Positions 35,173 to 44,133 of a stretch of 50,498 bases of DNA are shown in pieces. Position 1 is the first letter of the stretch. The number at the start of each line of letters is the position of its first letter. The DNA is from Reinekea blandensis MED297 (lineage in GTDB: Bacteria; Pseudomonadota; Gammaproteobacteria; Pseudomonadales; Natronospirillaceae). The DNA lies in the NCBI RefSeq assembly GCF_000153185.1, contig NZ_CH724150.1, forward strand, positions 80,898 to 131,395, written 5' to 3'. The position numbers and the translations under genes are program-made. The notes below the pieces were generated by a model. The model was not told where the DNA came from. It was given only the letters and a program-made list of their open reading frames with translations, and searched no databases.

Positions 35173-36515
35173 TGTATCGACTTTCTGTTGAACGCTTAGA
35201 GGCCGAGGTGCCTTTTGCTTGCAAATGGGTCATTGACGCACCCACTGAACAGTCTCAAGTTTCGCTACAAGCCTTGCAGAACTCTGTCGATTTTCGCGCT
35301 TGGTTGGCGACGCCCCATAACCCTAAGGTCGTTCCGTACCTGAAGGGCGAGAGTGAGCGCATTGAGCTTAAGTTTTCAGAAAAGCGTGGTGATGTTCACA
35401 GCTTTTTGAAAGCTCATGGGCCAGAGCTTTCAGGGCAAAGTTGCTATGGCATCCAGCAGGCTATAAAAATGAATGAGCCGGTGTTTAAGTTCGGTTTTCA
35501 TTACAACGGCCAAGACTATGATCTTGCCAGAATTTCGATAATCGGCACGTTGGACATTCTAAAAGGGCCGGAAGGTTGGTTGTTTTTAAACAACGACAGC
35601 AATGGCAGTGTCGATCAGTACCAAGGGAAACGGCTGCTATCTTGGCCGTTGCGTGTGGCGTGGCATTGGTATTTTCGAACCTTGGTAAAGCTTAGTAAGC
35701 GGGCTCGGTTACCGACCGTTTTTCTTATTGCCCCCTCTAAAGAAATGGTAGTCAGTGAGTTTTACCCACATCAAAAAGGCCAAAACTCACCCGTTCAGCA
35801 AGTTTGCGGTATTGCGCGGTCTCATGGTCAGCCTTTGGTGTATCCGGAATCTTTACTGCGGGTAATGGAGCCACGGTCGTTCCGTAAGGGGGATACTCAT
35901 TGGGCGCTTGCGGGCGCGCGTGCGGCATGGTTGGATTGTGTTGCCAAGTTAGGTTTGCCGTTGGAACCACTCAAAACGTTGTTTAACTCAGATCAGTACG
36001 AGGAACGGCCTCATCTGGGCGACTTAGGTAACAAAGTCTATCCCCCCATAAGAACACCAGAGTTGGTCTTGCTGGGTTATTCTTATCGGCAACATGTCAT
36101 TTTCGATAATCATTTGCCCAATTTTGGACGGGTGCTGGTTACGCATAATTCGGAGGCGGTATTTAAAAAACGGCTGCTGGTGTTTGGGTCATCCTCATGT
36201 TATAGCATGCTGCACTATGTTGTGCGGAGTTTTGCCGAAGTCGTGTTTGTGCATTCGGCGGGCAATGTGGATGCCTCGTTTACTCGTTTGGTTGAGCCAG
36301 ATTACCTCGTGTTGCAAAGTAACGGGCGATTTCTCGTTAAGCCCGCGTCGTTTCGGTATCGGGTGGTTGATGATGTTCAAGCTAAATGGCAGCGGTTGTC
36401 ACCAAAAGAGCAGGCCTACATTCAAGAGCAAGCGAATCGGTATCCTTTAGAGCGTTTGCCTGAATGGCTCGCGCCCATTGTAAAGCTTGTTTCGGCGGCA
36501 GATCATGATGCTTAA
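35172..36515 (+). CDS. AlgX/AlgJ-like SGNH protein without signal peptide
   Basis: A 447-residue protein; ATG 35172 shares a base with the upstream TAA. A mixed N-terminal domain (~1-125) of unknown type precedes an SGNH acetyltransferase-like region: GTLDILKGPEGWLFLNND, FLIAPSKEMVVSEFYP, the D-x-H pair KGDTHW (D241, H243) and a serine cluster LVFGSSSCYSML (S340-S342). These match the AlgX/AlgJ layout, but there is no signal peptide or membrane helix at the N-terminus, so it appears cytosolic, unlike the partner at 31096. It may acylate a lipid-linked intermediate before export or may act on something else. The gene overlaps the following GT2. Confidence 0.7.
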   Translation: MYRLSVERLEAEVPFACKWVIDAPTEQSQVSLQALQNSVDFRAWLATPHNPKVVPYLKGESERIELKFSEKRGDVHSFLKAHGPELSGQSCYGIQQAIKMNEPVFKFGFHYNGQDYDLARISIIGTLDILKGPEGWLFLNNDSNGSVDQYQGKRLLSWPLRVAWHWYFRTLVKLSKRARLPTVFLIAPSKEMVVSEFYPHQKGQNSPVQQVCGIARSHGQPLVYPESLLRVMEPRSFRKGDTHWALAGARAAWLDCVAKLGLPLEPLKTLFNSDQYEERPHLGDLGNKVYPPIRTPELVLLGYSYRQHVIFDNHLPNFGRVLVTHNSEAVFKKRLLVFGSSSCYSMLHYVVRSFAEVVFVHSAGNVDASFTRLVEPDYLVLQSNGRFLVKPASFRYRVVDDVQAKWQRLSPKEQAYIQEQANRYPLERLPEWLAPIVKLVSAADHDA

Positions 36516-38043
36516 ACCAGTCAAAAACTGGCTGAAAACTCGTTTCCCTGCGTTGGCAACCTATTGGCGATGGCTGTCTCGCAAAGCAACCTTGCTGTAC
36601 TTTATAAAAAACCGACGTTCCCTACTTAAAGCTCTTAGTCGTCGCTACAGCCAGGCAGATGACCACTCCGTTTATTTTTTGTTTGTTTATCGGGGGCGGT
36701 TTCCTCATCGGCTCTCGCGAAGTGTAACTAAACAGGTATGTTCTAACTGTCAGATCGTATCTGAGTTGGACTATGAAGCAGGTCGTCTATCGGTACCTCA
36801 AGGTCAGAACACATGGGTATGCTATGTGCTATCCGATATGGTTTTGGCGCCTAATGCGTTGTGTGTGTTGGGGCAGGCCATTTCCCGTTATGACGATGCG
36901 CTCGCTTTGTATTGTGACCATGTCGAGCGTTCTGCCTGGTATCGCTATGCTCCTAGCGTAAAGCCTGCATGGTCGCCGGACTATTATAAGGCATTTGATT
37001 ATATTGGCCCGGCCCTGTGGCTTCAGGAAGCACAGTTTAAGGCAGCCGCGCTAACGCCTTCAGAGTATCTGTGTAGTCTACCATCCGGTGCCGTAAAACA
37101 TCTGCCTTTACCGTTGGTCACTACTTATGGTGGGACTACAAAAGAAAGTAGCTCACGTAACGATTATTCTGCGGAATACACCAATACGGGAACGGTTTCA
37201 GTTATCATTCCTACTCGCAATGCAGTCCATTTATTAAAACCCTGTGTTGAGTCGGTGCGTCGCACGGTGGGCAACTTGGATGTTGAGTTGATTGTCATTG
37301 ACAATCAAAGCGACTGTGAGAACACCTTGGGTTATTTGCACGAGTTATCAACACAGCCGAACACGCGAGTACTGCGTTACAACCAGCCATTTAATTTTTC
37401 AGCCATGAACAATTTTGCGGTACGTGAAGCCAAAGGCGAGGTGGTGTGTCTGTTAAATAATGACACCGAGGCAATCAGTAATGGTTGGTTAGAAAGTTTA
37501 GTTCACAGTGCTTTGCAACCCGGTGTGGGGTGTGTTGGGGCAAAACTGTATTACCCAGACGGGCGCGTACAACATGCGGGAGTCGTGCTTGGTTTTGGGG
37601 GAGGGGCCGATCACGCGTTTAAGTTTGCCAGCAATCACGAGAGCGGTTACATGAACCGGTTGGTAACACCACAAAACTATCTTGCGGTGACGGCGGCCTG
37701 TTTGGCGGTGCGGAAAAGCGTGTTTCTTGAAGTTGGTGGGTTGGACGAGCAGTTGACGGTGGCGTTTAACGACGTCGATTTTTGCTTAAGGGTAGTCGAT
37801 GCCGGCTATCGCAACGTCTGGTTGCCACAGGCCCAAATGCTGCACCACGAGTCGCCATCACGTGGGGCAGACGATACACCCGAAAAATCTGCGCGCTTTC
37901 AGCAGGAGTTAACTATTTTGAAACAACGCTGGGAGCGGTACATTGCAAACGATCCGGCTTATTCTCCTTGGTTAGCCAAAACCCGGCACGATTTCGCGTT
38001 TCGCCGAGACTCAATAGGCTTAAGTGCGGCTTCCCTAAGGTAG
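36505..38043 (+). CDS. Glycosyltransferase family 2 (GT-A) with N-terminal extension
   Basis: ATG 36505 (or 36508) overlaps the upstream stop; the longer frame is a shadow. 512 residues. Residues 1-225 are a basic region and a divergent second GT-like domain (WVCYVLSDMVLAPNALCVL, then PAWSPDYYKAFDYIGPALWL). The clear GT2 domain (~230-470) has VSVIIPTRNAVHLLKPC, LIVIDNQSDCENT, CLLNNDTEAIS at the metal site, YPDGRVQHAGVVLG and FNDVDFCLRVVDAGY. This layout is common in enzymes that build rhamnose-containing chains. It overlaps the convergent minus-strand GT2 by 9 bases. Confidence 0.88.
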   Translation: MMLKPVKNWLKTRFPALATYWRWLSRKATLLYFIKNRRSLLKALSRRYSQADDHSVYFLFVYRGRFPHRLSRSVTKQVCSNCQIVSELDYEAGRLSVPQGQNTWVCYVLSDMVLAPNALCVLGQAISRYDDALALYCDHVERSAWYRYAPSVKPAWSPDYYKAFDYIGPALWLQEAQFKAAALTPSEYLCSLPSGAVKHLPLPLVTTYGGTTKESSSRNDYSAEYTNTGTVSVIIPTRNAVHLLKPCVESVRRTVGNLDVELIVIDNQSDCENTLGYLHELSTQPNTRVLRYNQPFNFSAMNNFAVREAKGEVVCLLNNDTEAISNGWLESLVHSALQPGVGCVGAKLYYPDGRVQHAGVVLGFGGGADHAFKFASNHESGYMNRLVTPQNYLAVTAACLAVRKSVFLEVGGLDEQLTVAFNDVDFCLRVVDAGYRNVWLPQAQMLHHESPSRGADDTPEKSARFQQELTILKQRWERYIANDPAYSPWLAKTRHDFAFRRDSIGLSAASLR

Positions 38044-38847
38044 TTCTGTGTGGCTTTTTGGAGGTTTTGGCGATAGTCCAAATAAACGCCAGGCAACAAA
38101 TCGGCTAGAAAACTTCATGGCACTGGTGATGTGCCAGCGTATGTAGCTGCTGACTACCGAGTGGCTGTGACGATGGCCCCTATGAATGGCCTTGATATGA
38201 GGGATGTAATAGGTTGGTTCGTTAAAGCACACTCTTGCACGCCAGCAGATGTCGATGTCTTCGCAATACAGATAGTAACGGGGGTCGAACCCGGCGAGCT
38301 CTTTGTATAAACAAGCACGGAAGGCCAGAAATGCACCCGAAGCCCAGTCAACGGTCGAAGGTTCTGTAATATGGTGCCGTTTAATCGTGGTCCGTTGCGA
38401 GTTTAGGATAAAGCTTGAAACAAAGTCCCACGGCATGGGGTAACGCCGAATGGACCCTTCCAGAATCTTCATCTGTTCATCGCGAAAGAGGTTAGGTGCC
38501 GCCAGACGAACCTGCTTTTCTTTCATAATTTGGTTAAGTTGCAAAAATACGTCTTTTTCTACAATGACATCCGGATTTAAAACAACAAACAGATCGTCGT
38601 CCTTCATATTGTGCTTAAGGCGACAATAAAGATAGATGTCGTTGTTATTCTCACCGAAGCCTTTTGGCTCACTGTTTGTCAGACAGTCGATGCTATGTTT
38701 GCGACAATACGTTCGTAGTTTAGGACAATGTTGATTGTCCTTCATGACAACCACGATGTCGTCGCCGTTGTGAAAGGTATGCGGCTTCAGTAGTTGTGTG
38801 ATGTCCTGATAATGATCGTGCGATATCACCGATACAAAAATGGTCAC
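38035..38847 (-). CDS. Glycosyltransferase family 2, WbbL rhamnosyltransferase-like
   Basis: A 270-residue GT2 starting at GTG 38847, with AAGGGA 7 bases upstream. It contains FVVLNPDVIVEKDVFLQL at the metal-binding segment, LAAPNLFRDEQMKILEGSIRR, VDWASGAFLAFRACLYKELA and GFDPRYYLYCEDIDICWR. The pattern of a WxSGAxLxxR stretch followed by FDExYFLYxEDxDLCxR is that of WbbL-type L-rhamnosyltransferases, which fits the rml genes in the locus. The 5' GT-A nucleotide loop is less standard (SVISHDHYQDITQLL). The donor assignment is inferred from family and context. Confidence 0.82.
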   Translation of the reverse strand: MTIFVSVISHDHYQDITQLLKPHTFHNGDDIVVVMKDNQHCPKLRTYCRKHSIDCLTNSEPKGFGENNNDIYLYCRLKHNMKDDDLFVVLNPDVIVEKDVFLQLNQIMKEKQVRLAAPNLFRDEQMKILEGSIRRYPMPWDFVSSFILNSQRTTIKRHHITEPSTVDWASGAFLAFRACLYKELAGFDPRYYLYCEDIDICWRARVCFNEPTYYIPHIKAIHRGHRHSHSVVSSYIRWHITSAMKFSSRFVAWRLFGLSPKPPKSHTELP

Positions 38848-38877
38848 TGAATGTCCCTTGATGAATGGATCATAATT

Positions 38878-39801
38878 TCAGGTCTTCGAATTGAACAGTA
38901 TACTAGCCCAAAGTGTGATTGACTTCAAAACATTAACCCGTTTTGGTCTGTATTGAAGCAAAAAAAGTGCCCGACGAAGTAAGCCCTTTGAGCAGGCATC
39001 ATTAAAGCTATCCAGCATTGCCTTGGACGGGTGCTGTTGCGGGAGGATAGTACGAAAAGCTCGCGCTTGAGCGAATATTTTTTGACTTGCGTCTCGTTTT
39101 TCACGAACAGTTCGCTTCCGCAATGCTCCGATCTGATTGGCATCGTGTTGGCGATAAAGCAGTGTTGGTTCGAAAATGATACTGATGGAGCCAAATGCAT
39201 TGGCATGTAGAGCGCACCACCAATCATGCATGACTATATCCGGGTGTAATGATATCCGCTCTATGAGTGCTCGGTTTATGGCCATGCTAGCGCCCTGAAC
39301 GGTATTCCTGAATATCAATGTACTCAGCTGCCGGGCATGACTAGGGTTTATTTTTTGCTGTTGCCAGAATGAGGTGTCCGTGTTGGTATCCAGGCTGTTC
39401 CAAAGCCATGCGTCTGAGAAGATGAGGTGTGGTTTTGATGAACACTGCATTTGCTTTGCAAACAGCTGGCGTTTTCCGGGTAGCCAGACATCATCTTGGT
39501 CGGCTATAAACGTGTATTCAGCCTTTGTATGCTGAATGCCGGAAAAAAAGTTTTGGATTACACCTTTTCCAGGACCTTGATAGACCAAAAGTTCAACGTT
39601 TTCTTTTAAGTAGGTTTGCTGAAATTCTTGCAAAATACGCAGGGTGTCGTCGGTTGAGCCGTCGTCTGAGACAATTATTCGGTCTCCCGGTTCGAGTTGT
39701 TCAGCAATACTGGTTAATTGAGGGTGTAGATAAGACCCGCCATTATAGGTCAGAATAAGGACATCGATTGGCGGTGCCTGTGGCTGTGGGGACGCCTGCA
39801 T
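38878..39801 (-). CDS. Glycosyltransferase family 2 (possible rhamnosyltransferase)
   Basis: A 307-residue GT2. VLILTYNGGSYLHPQLTSI and IIVSDDGSTDDTLRIL form the nucleotide-binding half; FIADQDDVWLPGKRQL is the metal-binding DQDD segment; HDWWCALHANAFGS matches the acceptor-side motif of enzymes such as streptococcal RgpB and related rhamnosyltransferases. The gene starts 30 bases before the WbbL-like gene and is probably co-transcribed with it. No clear ribosome site is seen before the ATG at 39801, and an ILTYNGG-proximal start cannot be excluded. Confidence 0.87.
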   Translation of the reverse strand: MQASPQPQAPPIDVLILTYNGGSYLHPQLTSIAEQLEPGDRIIVSDDGSTDDTLRILQEFQQTYLKENVELLVYQGPGKGVIQNFFSGIQHTKAEYTFIADQDDVWLPGKRQLFAKQMQCSSKPHLIFSDAWLWNSLDTNTDTSFWQQQKINPSHARQLSTLIFRNTVQGASMAINRALIERISLHPDIVMHDWWCALHANAFGSISIIFEPTLLYRQHDANQIGALRKRTVREKRDASQKIFAQARAFRTILPQQHPSKAMLDSFNDACSKGLLRRALFLLQYRPKRVNVLKSITLWASILFNSKT

Positions 39802-39941
39802 ATTTGGGACGTTTTTGATTGATAATGATGCAGCGCAAGCTAATGGGTGACGGCCCGAATTGCAAACTGTAATTTCACATTAAACACGGTATTATCCGGC
39901 TACTCTGTAAACTGAACTCATTTTAAGAATAAGGAACCAAA

Positions 39942-41306
39942 ATGGAACTGACCTGTTTCAAGGCTTATGACATTCGTGGTGAACTGGGAACGGAGCTCAA
40001 CACGGACATTGCCTACCGTATCGGTCGGGCCTTTGCCACCTTTCTGAAGCCCAAAAAAGTGGTTGTTGGCTGGGATGTTCGCGAGACATCACCAGAACTC
40101 AAAGATGCATTTGCTCAGGGCGTACTCGATTTTGGCGCGGACGTCATCGATTTGGGTCTTTGTGGCACGGAAGAAGTCTATTTTGGAACCAAGTTTCTCA
40201 ATGCCGACGGCGGCTGCATGGTGACGGCCAGCCATAACCCGATTAACTACAACGGCATGAAGATGGTGCGTGATGAGGCCAAACCGATTTCTCGTGATAC
40301 CGGGCTGGCAGATATCCGTAAGATGGCGGAAACCGAGACCTACAGCGAAAAGGCTGCTACACCGGGCACCTTGACTCAACTCGACAATCGCGCTGCCTAT
40401 GTTGAGCACTTGATGGGCTATATCGAGTTTGAAACGCTTAAGCCTATGAAAATTGTTGTGAATGCCGGTAATGGCGCGGCAGGCCCGTCGCTGGACGCCA
40501 TCGAGGCGGCCTTGAAAGAGAAGGGCGCGCCGATCGAATTTATCAAGATTAACCACGAGCCGGACGGTACCTTCCCGAATGGTATTCCTAATCCACTACT
40601 GCACGAACAGCAGCCGGTGACCGGTAAAGCGGTAAAAGAGTACGGTGCCGATTTGGGGGTGGCATGGGATGGCGATTTCGACCGTTGTTTCTTGTGGGAT
40701 GAAGACGCTAACTTCATTGAAGGTTATTACATTGTCGGCCTGCTGGCTGAGGCCTTCCTGGTGAAACAGCCGGGTGCCAAAATTGTTTATGACCCGCGAC
40801 TGACCTGGAATACTCAGGAAATTGTCGAGGCGAACGGTGGTGAAGCGATCCAATCGGTTTCTGGGCATGCTTTCATCAAAGAGAAAATGCGAGCGGAAGA
40901 CGCCGTCTACGGCGGCGAAATGTCGGCTCACCACTACTTTAAAGATTTTGCCTACGCCGATTCCGGCATGATTCCCTGGTTGTTGGTCGTCGACCTGCTA
41001 AGCCGTAAGCAGACCACTCTGAAAACACTGGTTGAGCAGCGCATGGCTATGTACCCGAGTCCAGGGGAGATCAATAGCAAAGTGGCCGATGCCGATGAAG
41101 CCATGGCTCGGGTTTACGATGCTTACAAGGGTGATGCCATTGCGGAAGATCGTGTTGATGGTCTGTCATTGGAATTTGCTGACTGGCGCTTCAATCTGCG
41201 TAAGTCGAACACCGAACCGGTCATCCGCCTGAATGTGGAAACGCGTGGGGATAAAGACCTGATGGACGAAAAAACGCAGGATCTGTTGGCGTTAATTCGG
41301 CAATAA
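39942..41306 (+). CDS. manB: Phosphomannomutase (CpsG/ManB family)
   Basis: A 454-residue alpha-D-phosphohexomutase. Opening [16 protein letters not shown] is typical of CpsG/RfbK. The phospho-serine loop is TASHNP (96-100, Ser97), the metal loop DGDFDR (243-248), the sugar loop GEMSAHH (~326-332) and the phosphate-binding end [14 protein letters not shown]. It interconverts mannose-6-phosphate and mannose-1-phosphate for GDP-mannose, possibly also glucose phosphates for the rml pathway. AAGGAAC lies just upstream of the ATG. No manC is in the window. A strong intrinsic terminator follows. Confidence 0.93.
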   Translation: MELTCFKAYDIRGELGTELNTDIAYRIGRAFATFLKPKKVVVGWDVRETSPELKDAFAQGVLDFGADVIDLGLCGTEEVYFGTKFLNADGGCMVTASHNPINYNGMKMVRDEAKPISRDTGLADIRKMAETETYSEKAATPGTLTQLDNRAAYVEHLMGYIEFETLKPMKIVVNAGNGAAGPSLDAIEAALKEKGAPIEFIKINHEPDGTFPNGIPNPLLHEQQPVTGKAVKEYGADLGVAWDGDFDRCFLWDEDANFIEGYYIVGLLAEAFLVKQPGAKIVYDPRLTWNTQEIVEANGGEAIQSVSGHAFIKEKMRAEDAVYGGEMSAHHYFKDFAYADSGMIPWLLVVDLLSRKQTTLKTLVEQRMAMYPSPGEINSKVADADEAMARVYDAYKGDAIAEDRVDGLSLEFADWRFNLRKSNTEPVIRLNVETRGDKDLMDEKTQDLLALIRQ

Positions 41307-41353
41307 ATACATCCAGGACTCAATCTCTATGGTTGAGTTGCTGTCGACATTGT

Positions 41354-41380
41354 AAGGCGACCTGTCGGGTCGCCTTTTTT
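41354..41380 (+). terminator. Rho-independent terminator after manB
   Basis: GGCGACC (41356-41362) pairs with GGTCGCC (41368-41374) around a 5-base loop, extended by AA/TT, followed by a run of T at 41375-41380. It lies 48 bases after the manB stop and ends the polysaccharide locus. Confidence 0.9.
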
Positions 41381-41663
41381 GTGCCTAAAAAGCGGTGCCG
41401 ATCATTTTATTTGATCTTCAGAGTATGGCCAGAAGATGGCTGTCGCGCATTGGCAACACCGTAACCCATTGATTTTATTGGTAAATCTATATTTTTTACG
41501 AATCCTGTCGCCTGTTGGCGACGATGAAGGCGTTCTATTGGGGCTGTAAACGGGTTTTATCGATGTAACTTATTGAAAAATAAAGAGATTTAGGTTTTGG
41601 CCTGTTTATCGCTATAAGCTCCATGTCGAAACAGACGCAATTCACTACTTAATGGAGAACACC
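41381..41663. other. Non-coding region with one small hairpin before the EF-hand gene
   Basis: The gap between manB and the EF-hand gene is 357 bases. Beyond the terminator it holds GTCGCC-tgtt-GGCGAC (41507-41522), a perfect 6-bp stem with a 4-base loop, in AT-rich sequence. It presumably contains the promoter for the EF-hand gene; I see no consensus hexamers I would defend and no reading frame of interest. Confidence 0.4.
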
Positions 41664-41894
41664 ATGAAAAAGACACTGTTGACTGCCGCGATTATGACAA
41701 CCGCAACATTGGCCATTGCCGAAGATGCCCTTGAGTTCTCAGCGGTCGATGCCGACTCAAATGGTCTGATTTCTATGGAAGAAGCGGCCGTGAATGAAGC
41801 ATTGCTGGATTCGTTTTCAGCGTTGGATTTGGATGTCGATGGCAACCTGACTGAAGACGAGTTCGCGGCATTCACCGTCGCATCTGCCGAATAA
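41664..41894 (+). CDS. Small secreted EF-hand protein
   Basis: ATG 41664, with TGGAG upstream, gives 76 residues (an ATG at 41652 would add four). The first ~19 residues are a signal peptide (MKKTLLTAAIMTTATLAIA) with a cleavage-type AIA-E end. Two calcium-binding EF-hand loops follow: DADSNGLISMEE and DLDVDGNLTEDE, both with canonical D-x-D/N-x-N/D-G-x-I/L-x-x-x-E spacing. It is very acidic and probably periplasmic. It stands alone, with a terminator before and a terminator after it. No function beyond calcium binding can be inferred. Confidence 0.85.
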   Translation: MKKTLLTAAIMTTATLAIAEDALEFSAVDADSNGLISMEEAAVNEALLDSFSALDLDVDGNLTEDEFAAFTVASAE

Positions 41895-41982
41895 ATATTG
41901 TACTTAGCGTAATTAGTTCACTCTCTGGTCAGAGTTGGTGATTCAAACCCTGACTTTAGAAGTGTCCATTAAAAAGTTATAC

Positions 41983-42034
41983 ACGTTGCCCGGTGTTACC
42001 ATCCCCCTCCCTTGGCTTTCGGGCAACGTTTTTT
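41983..42034 (+). terminator. Rho-independent terminator between EF-hand gene and glrK
   Basis: ACGTTGCCCG (41983-41992) pairs perfectly with CGGGCAACGT (42020-42029), a 10-bp stem with a 27-base loop, followed by six T (42029-42034). It terminates the EF-hand transcript and argues that the following kinase starts downstream of it. Confidence 0.88.
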
Positions 42035-42124
42035 GATTCCGCATCACAGTTTAGCCGTCGCTGTCTGGCGGGCGCTCATTGCTTTATAGACAATGGCGAC
42101 CCCTATGTCGGACCAAGCCTGTTC

Positions 42125-43561
42125 ATGTTTATACATCTTCGAAAAGCGTCATTAAAAAGCCATCTTGTGTTGGGGTTTTTCGTCTCGTTAATCCCACTGA
42201 CCTTGTTGGTCTGGCAAAGTGCCCGGTTGCAATCTCAGTTGTCCGAATCGTGGATTCGCTTTAGTGATGACTCAATGCTTTTTGTACAGTCGGCCGTCGG
42301 CATGGACGGGGTTTTAACCGATATTGAACGATCCGTAAAACAATACGAAGTGCTGCAAGGGGCAGCCATGGCCAGGTTGGCCCAACAGCAAATTGATCGA
42401 TACCTTGGCCTGGTTGATTCAGTTTGTTTGTCCGCGCTGAATGCAGCCGCCGATCTTTGTCATGGCCAATCTTCCGATGTTTTGGCGTTGGCTGAGGCAT
42501 TTCAATCCTCAGGGGCAGACGAGAACGATCGGTTGTTGAAAAAAATCAATGAACGTCAAGACCGGCTCATGGAATTTCTTTGGCAGGAAGTCGGTGAGCG
42601 GAAGGCGCGCCAGATCGAACAGGGTGAACAGAAACAGCGACTGTTGAATGCTTGGACCGTTGCCCTGGCGGTTGTCACGCTGTTGCTGGTTTTGCTGGCA
42701 AGTCGAAACGTTTCACGCCCTGTTAAGTTGTTAGAAAACCGGATACATCACATTGGGCAAAAGTATTCGACTGAGGCCACTCCAGCTTCTGAGTTTTCCG
42801 GTCCTCGTGAGTTTCTCACTATTAATCAGAGGCTGGATTGGCTAAGCAATCGCTTGAATCAGCTTGAGGACCTTCGGCAATCTTTTCTGCGTCATGCCTC
42901 TCATGAGTTGAAGACACCTCTGTCCAGTATCATTGAAAGCAGCGCCCTCTTGAAAGAGGGCATACTGGGTCAGTTGAGCCCTGCACAGGATGAAGTCGTT
43001 GATATTTTAGTCGACAGCGGACATCGCCTGAGTCATCTAACAGAACGACTGCTGGATTATAACTACCTTGTACAGGTTCAAAAACTTCAGTTGAAGCAGT
43101 TTAACGTGTCGGAGTTATTGACGTCACTGCTCGAACAGTATCAGCCCCTCTTTGATAAACGTCACCAAGAGGTAAAATTTGAGTGTGAGCTTACAGAATT
43201 GAGAACCGACGAAGCGCTCTTCAGTCGCCTTGCTGATAATCTGATGAGTAATGCGCAAGCCTACGGTCATAGTAATGGTCAGGTTTTGATTCAGCTTATT
43301 CAAGTTGGTCGATATTGGCAGCTAACCGTTGCCAATACGGGACCATCGATAACCGAAGAGCAGATTCAGTACTTATTTGAACCCTTTTATCGCACGGAGC
43401 ACCCTCGCTATGGGTCTCTTAAGGGATCTGGGTTGGGGCTGTCGATTGTTAGGGATTGCGTCAGTCTACTGGGTGGGCAAGTACAGTTTACCGATCTGCC
43501 GGGTTATGACTTTTCGATTTCTGTCACAGTGCCAATTGATGACACGCTAAGGGATACATGA
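42125..43561 (+). CDS. glrK: Sensor histidine kinase GlrK/QseE-like
   Basis: The frame is open from 41993, but that region contains a terminator; ATG 42125 gives 478 residues, close to the E. coli GlrK length. Helix 1 (~12-30, LVLGFFVSLIPLTLLVW) and helix 2 (~178-197, AWTVALAVVTLLLVLLAS) bracket a helical periplasmic sensor domain. The H-box RHASHELKTPLSSI has the phospho-accepting His at 260; the N-box is DNLMSNAQAYG and the G-box GSGLGLSIVRD. It is followed by a lipoprotein gene and a sigma-54 response regulator with ATGA/GTGA overlaps, the gene order of glrK-yfhG-glrR (qseEGF). In enterobacteria this system activates sigma-54 promoters in response to envelope cues. Confidence 0.9.
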   Translation: MFIHLRKASLKSHLVLGFFVSLIPLTLLVWQSARLQSQLSESWIRFSDDSMLFVQSAVGMDGVLTDIERSVKQYEVLQGAAMARLAQQQIDRYLGLVDSVCLSALNAAADLCHGQSSDVLALAEAFQSSGADENDRLLKKINERQDRLMEFLWQEVGERKARQIEQGEQKQRLLNAWTVALAVVTLLLVLLASRNVSRPVKLLENRIHHIGQKYSTEATPASEFSGPREFLTINQRLDWLSNRLNQLEDLRQSFLRHASHELKTPLSSIIESSALLKEGILGQLSPAQDEVVDILVDSGHRLSHLTERLLDYNYLVQVQKLQLKQFNVSELLTSLLEQYQPLFDKRHQEVKFECELTELRTDEALFSRLADNLMSNAQAYGHSNGQVLIQLIQVGRYWQLTVANTGPSITEEQIQYLFEPFYRTEHPRYGSLKGSGLGLSIVRDCVSLLGGQVQFTDLPGYDFSISVTVPIDDTLRDT

Positions 43562-44133
43562 AAAAAGACTGTTTATTATCCGTTGCTTTGGTTTTGGCAG
43601 GGTGTGCCAGTTTGCCGATGTCGGATACTGCCTCCGAACCTAAATCGTTCATACAAAACACGATCATTGTCGAGCCGGTAAGGTTGGCGACATCGGATTC
43701 TTGCCCGTCCGCTGAGTTGGATGTTAGCGATCGGCTTTGTAACTTGTGGCAATGGCAAACCTACTTACAGAATCTATATGACGAGCCAATAACTGACGCT
43801 CGAACAGCGACAACAGAAAGCGAGGTCAGTCTTCAGTTGCAACAGTCGCTACAAAAATTGCACCCGGAACAGCCGGCTAATGTACAGCGGGTTGGACTTG
43901 AGGAACTGAATGGAGTTGTGAAGCACCTGGAGGCACCGGTCGCCGATTGGTTTCTTCTGATTATGGGCCAAGCACAGCAACGAGTTGACCTGATGAATCA
44001 ACTTTCCAGTCTACGTGAAACGATTATTACCCAAGAGCAGAGCCTGGAAAACCTCCGTGCTGAACTCAGTACGGCCGAGCAGAAGTTGGACGCGTTAACA
44101 GAAATTGAACAGCAGTTAGGTGATGCTCCGTGA
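43558..44133 (+). CDS. QseG/YfhG-like lipoprotein
   Basis: A 191-residue lipoprotein: MKKDCLLSVALVLAGCAS has a lipobox with LAGC and the lipidated Cys at 16. The mature part has conserved-looking Cys and Trp (SDRLCNLWQWQTYLQNL) and a C-terminal coiled coil (~145-185, LRETIITQEQSLENL). Position between glrK and glrR, with 4-base overlaps on both sides, matches QseG/YfhG, an outer-membrane lipoprotein reported to interact with the sensor kinase in enterobacteria. Sequence alone would not identify it; the assignment leans on synteny. Confidence 0.8.
   Translation: MKKDCLLSVALVLAGCASLPMSDTASEPKSFIQNTIIVEPVRLATSDSCPSAELDVSDRLCNLWQWQTYLQNLYDEPITDARTATTESEVSLQLQQSLQKLHPEQPANVQRVGLEELNGVVKHLEAPVADWFLLIMGQAQQRVDLMNQLSSLRETIITQEQSLENLRAELSTAEQKLDALTEIEQQLGDAP

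Noticed and set aside
39843-39941. Possible promoter for manB (TTGCAA at 39860, TATTAT at 39890)
   Set aside because: The spacing between the hexamers is 24 bases, too long for a standard promoter.
41993-42124. Upstream extension of the sensor kinase reading frame
   Set aside because: It covers half of a strong intrinsic terminator and reads as non-protein sequence; ATG 42125 gives the normal family length and helix position.
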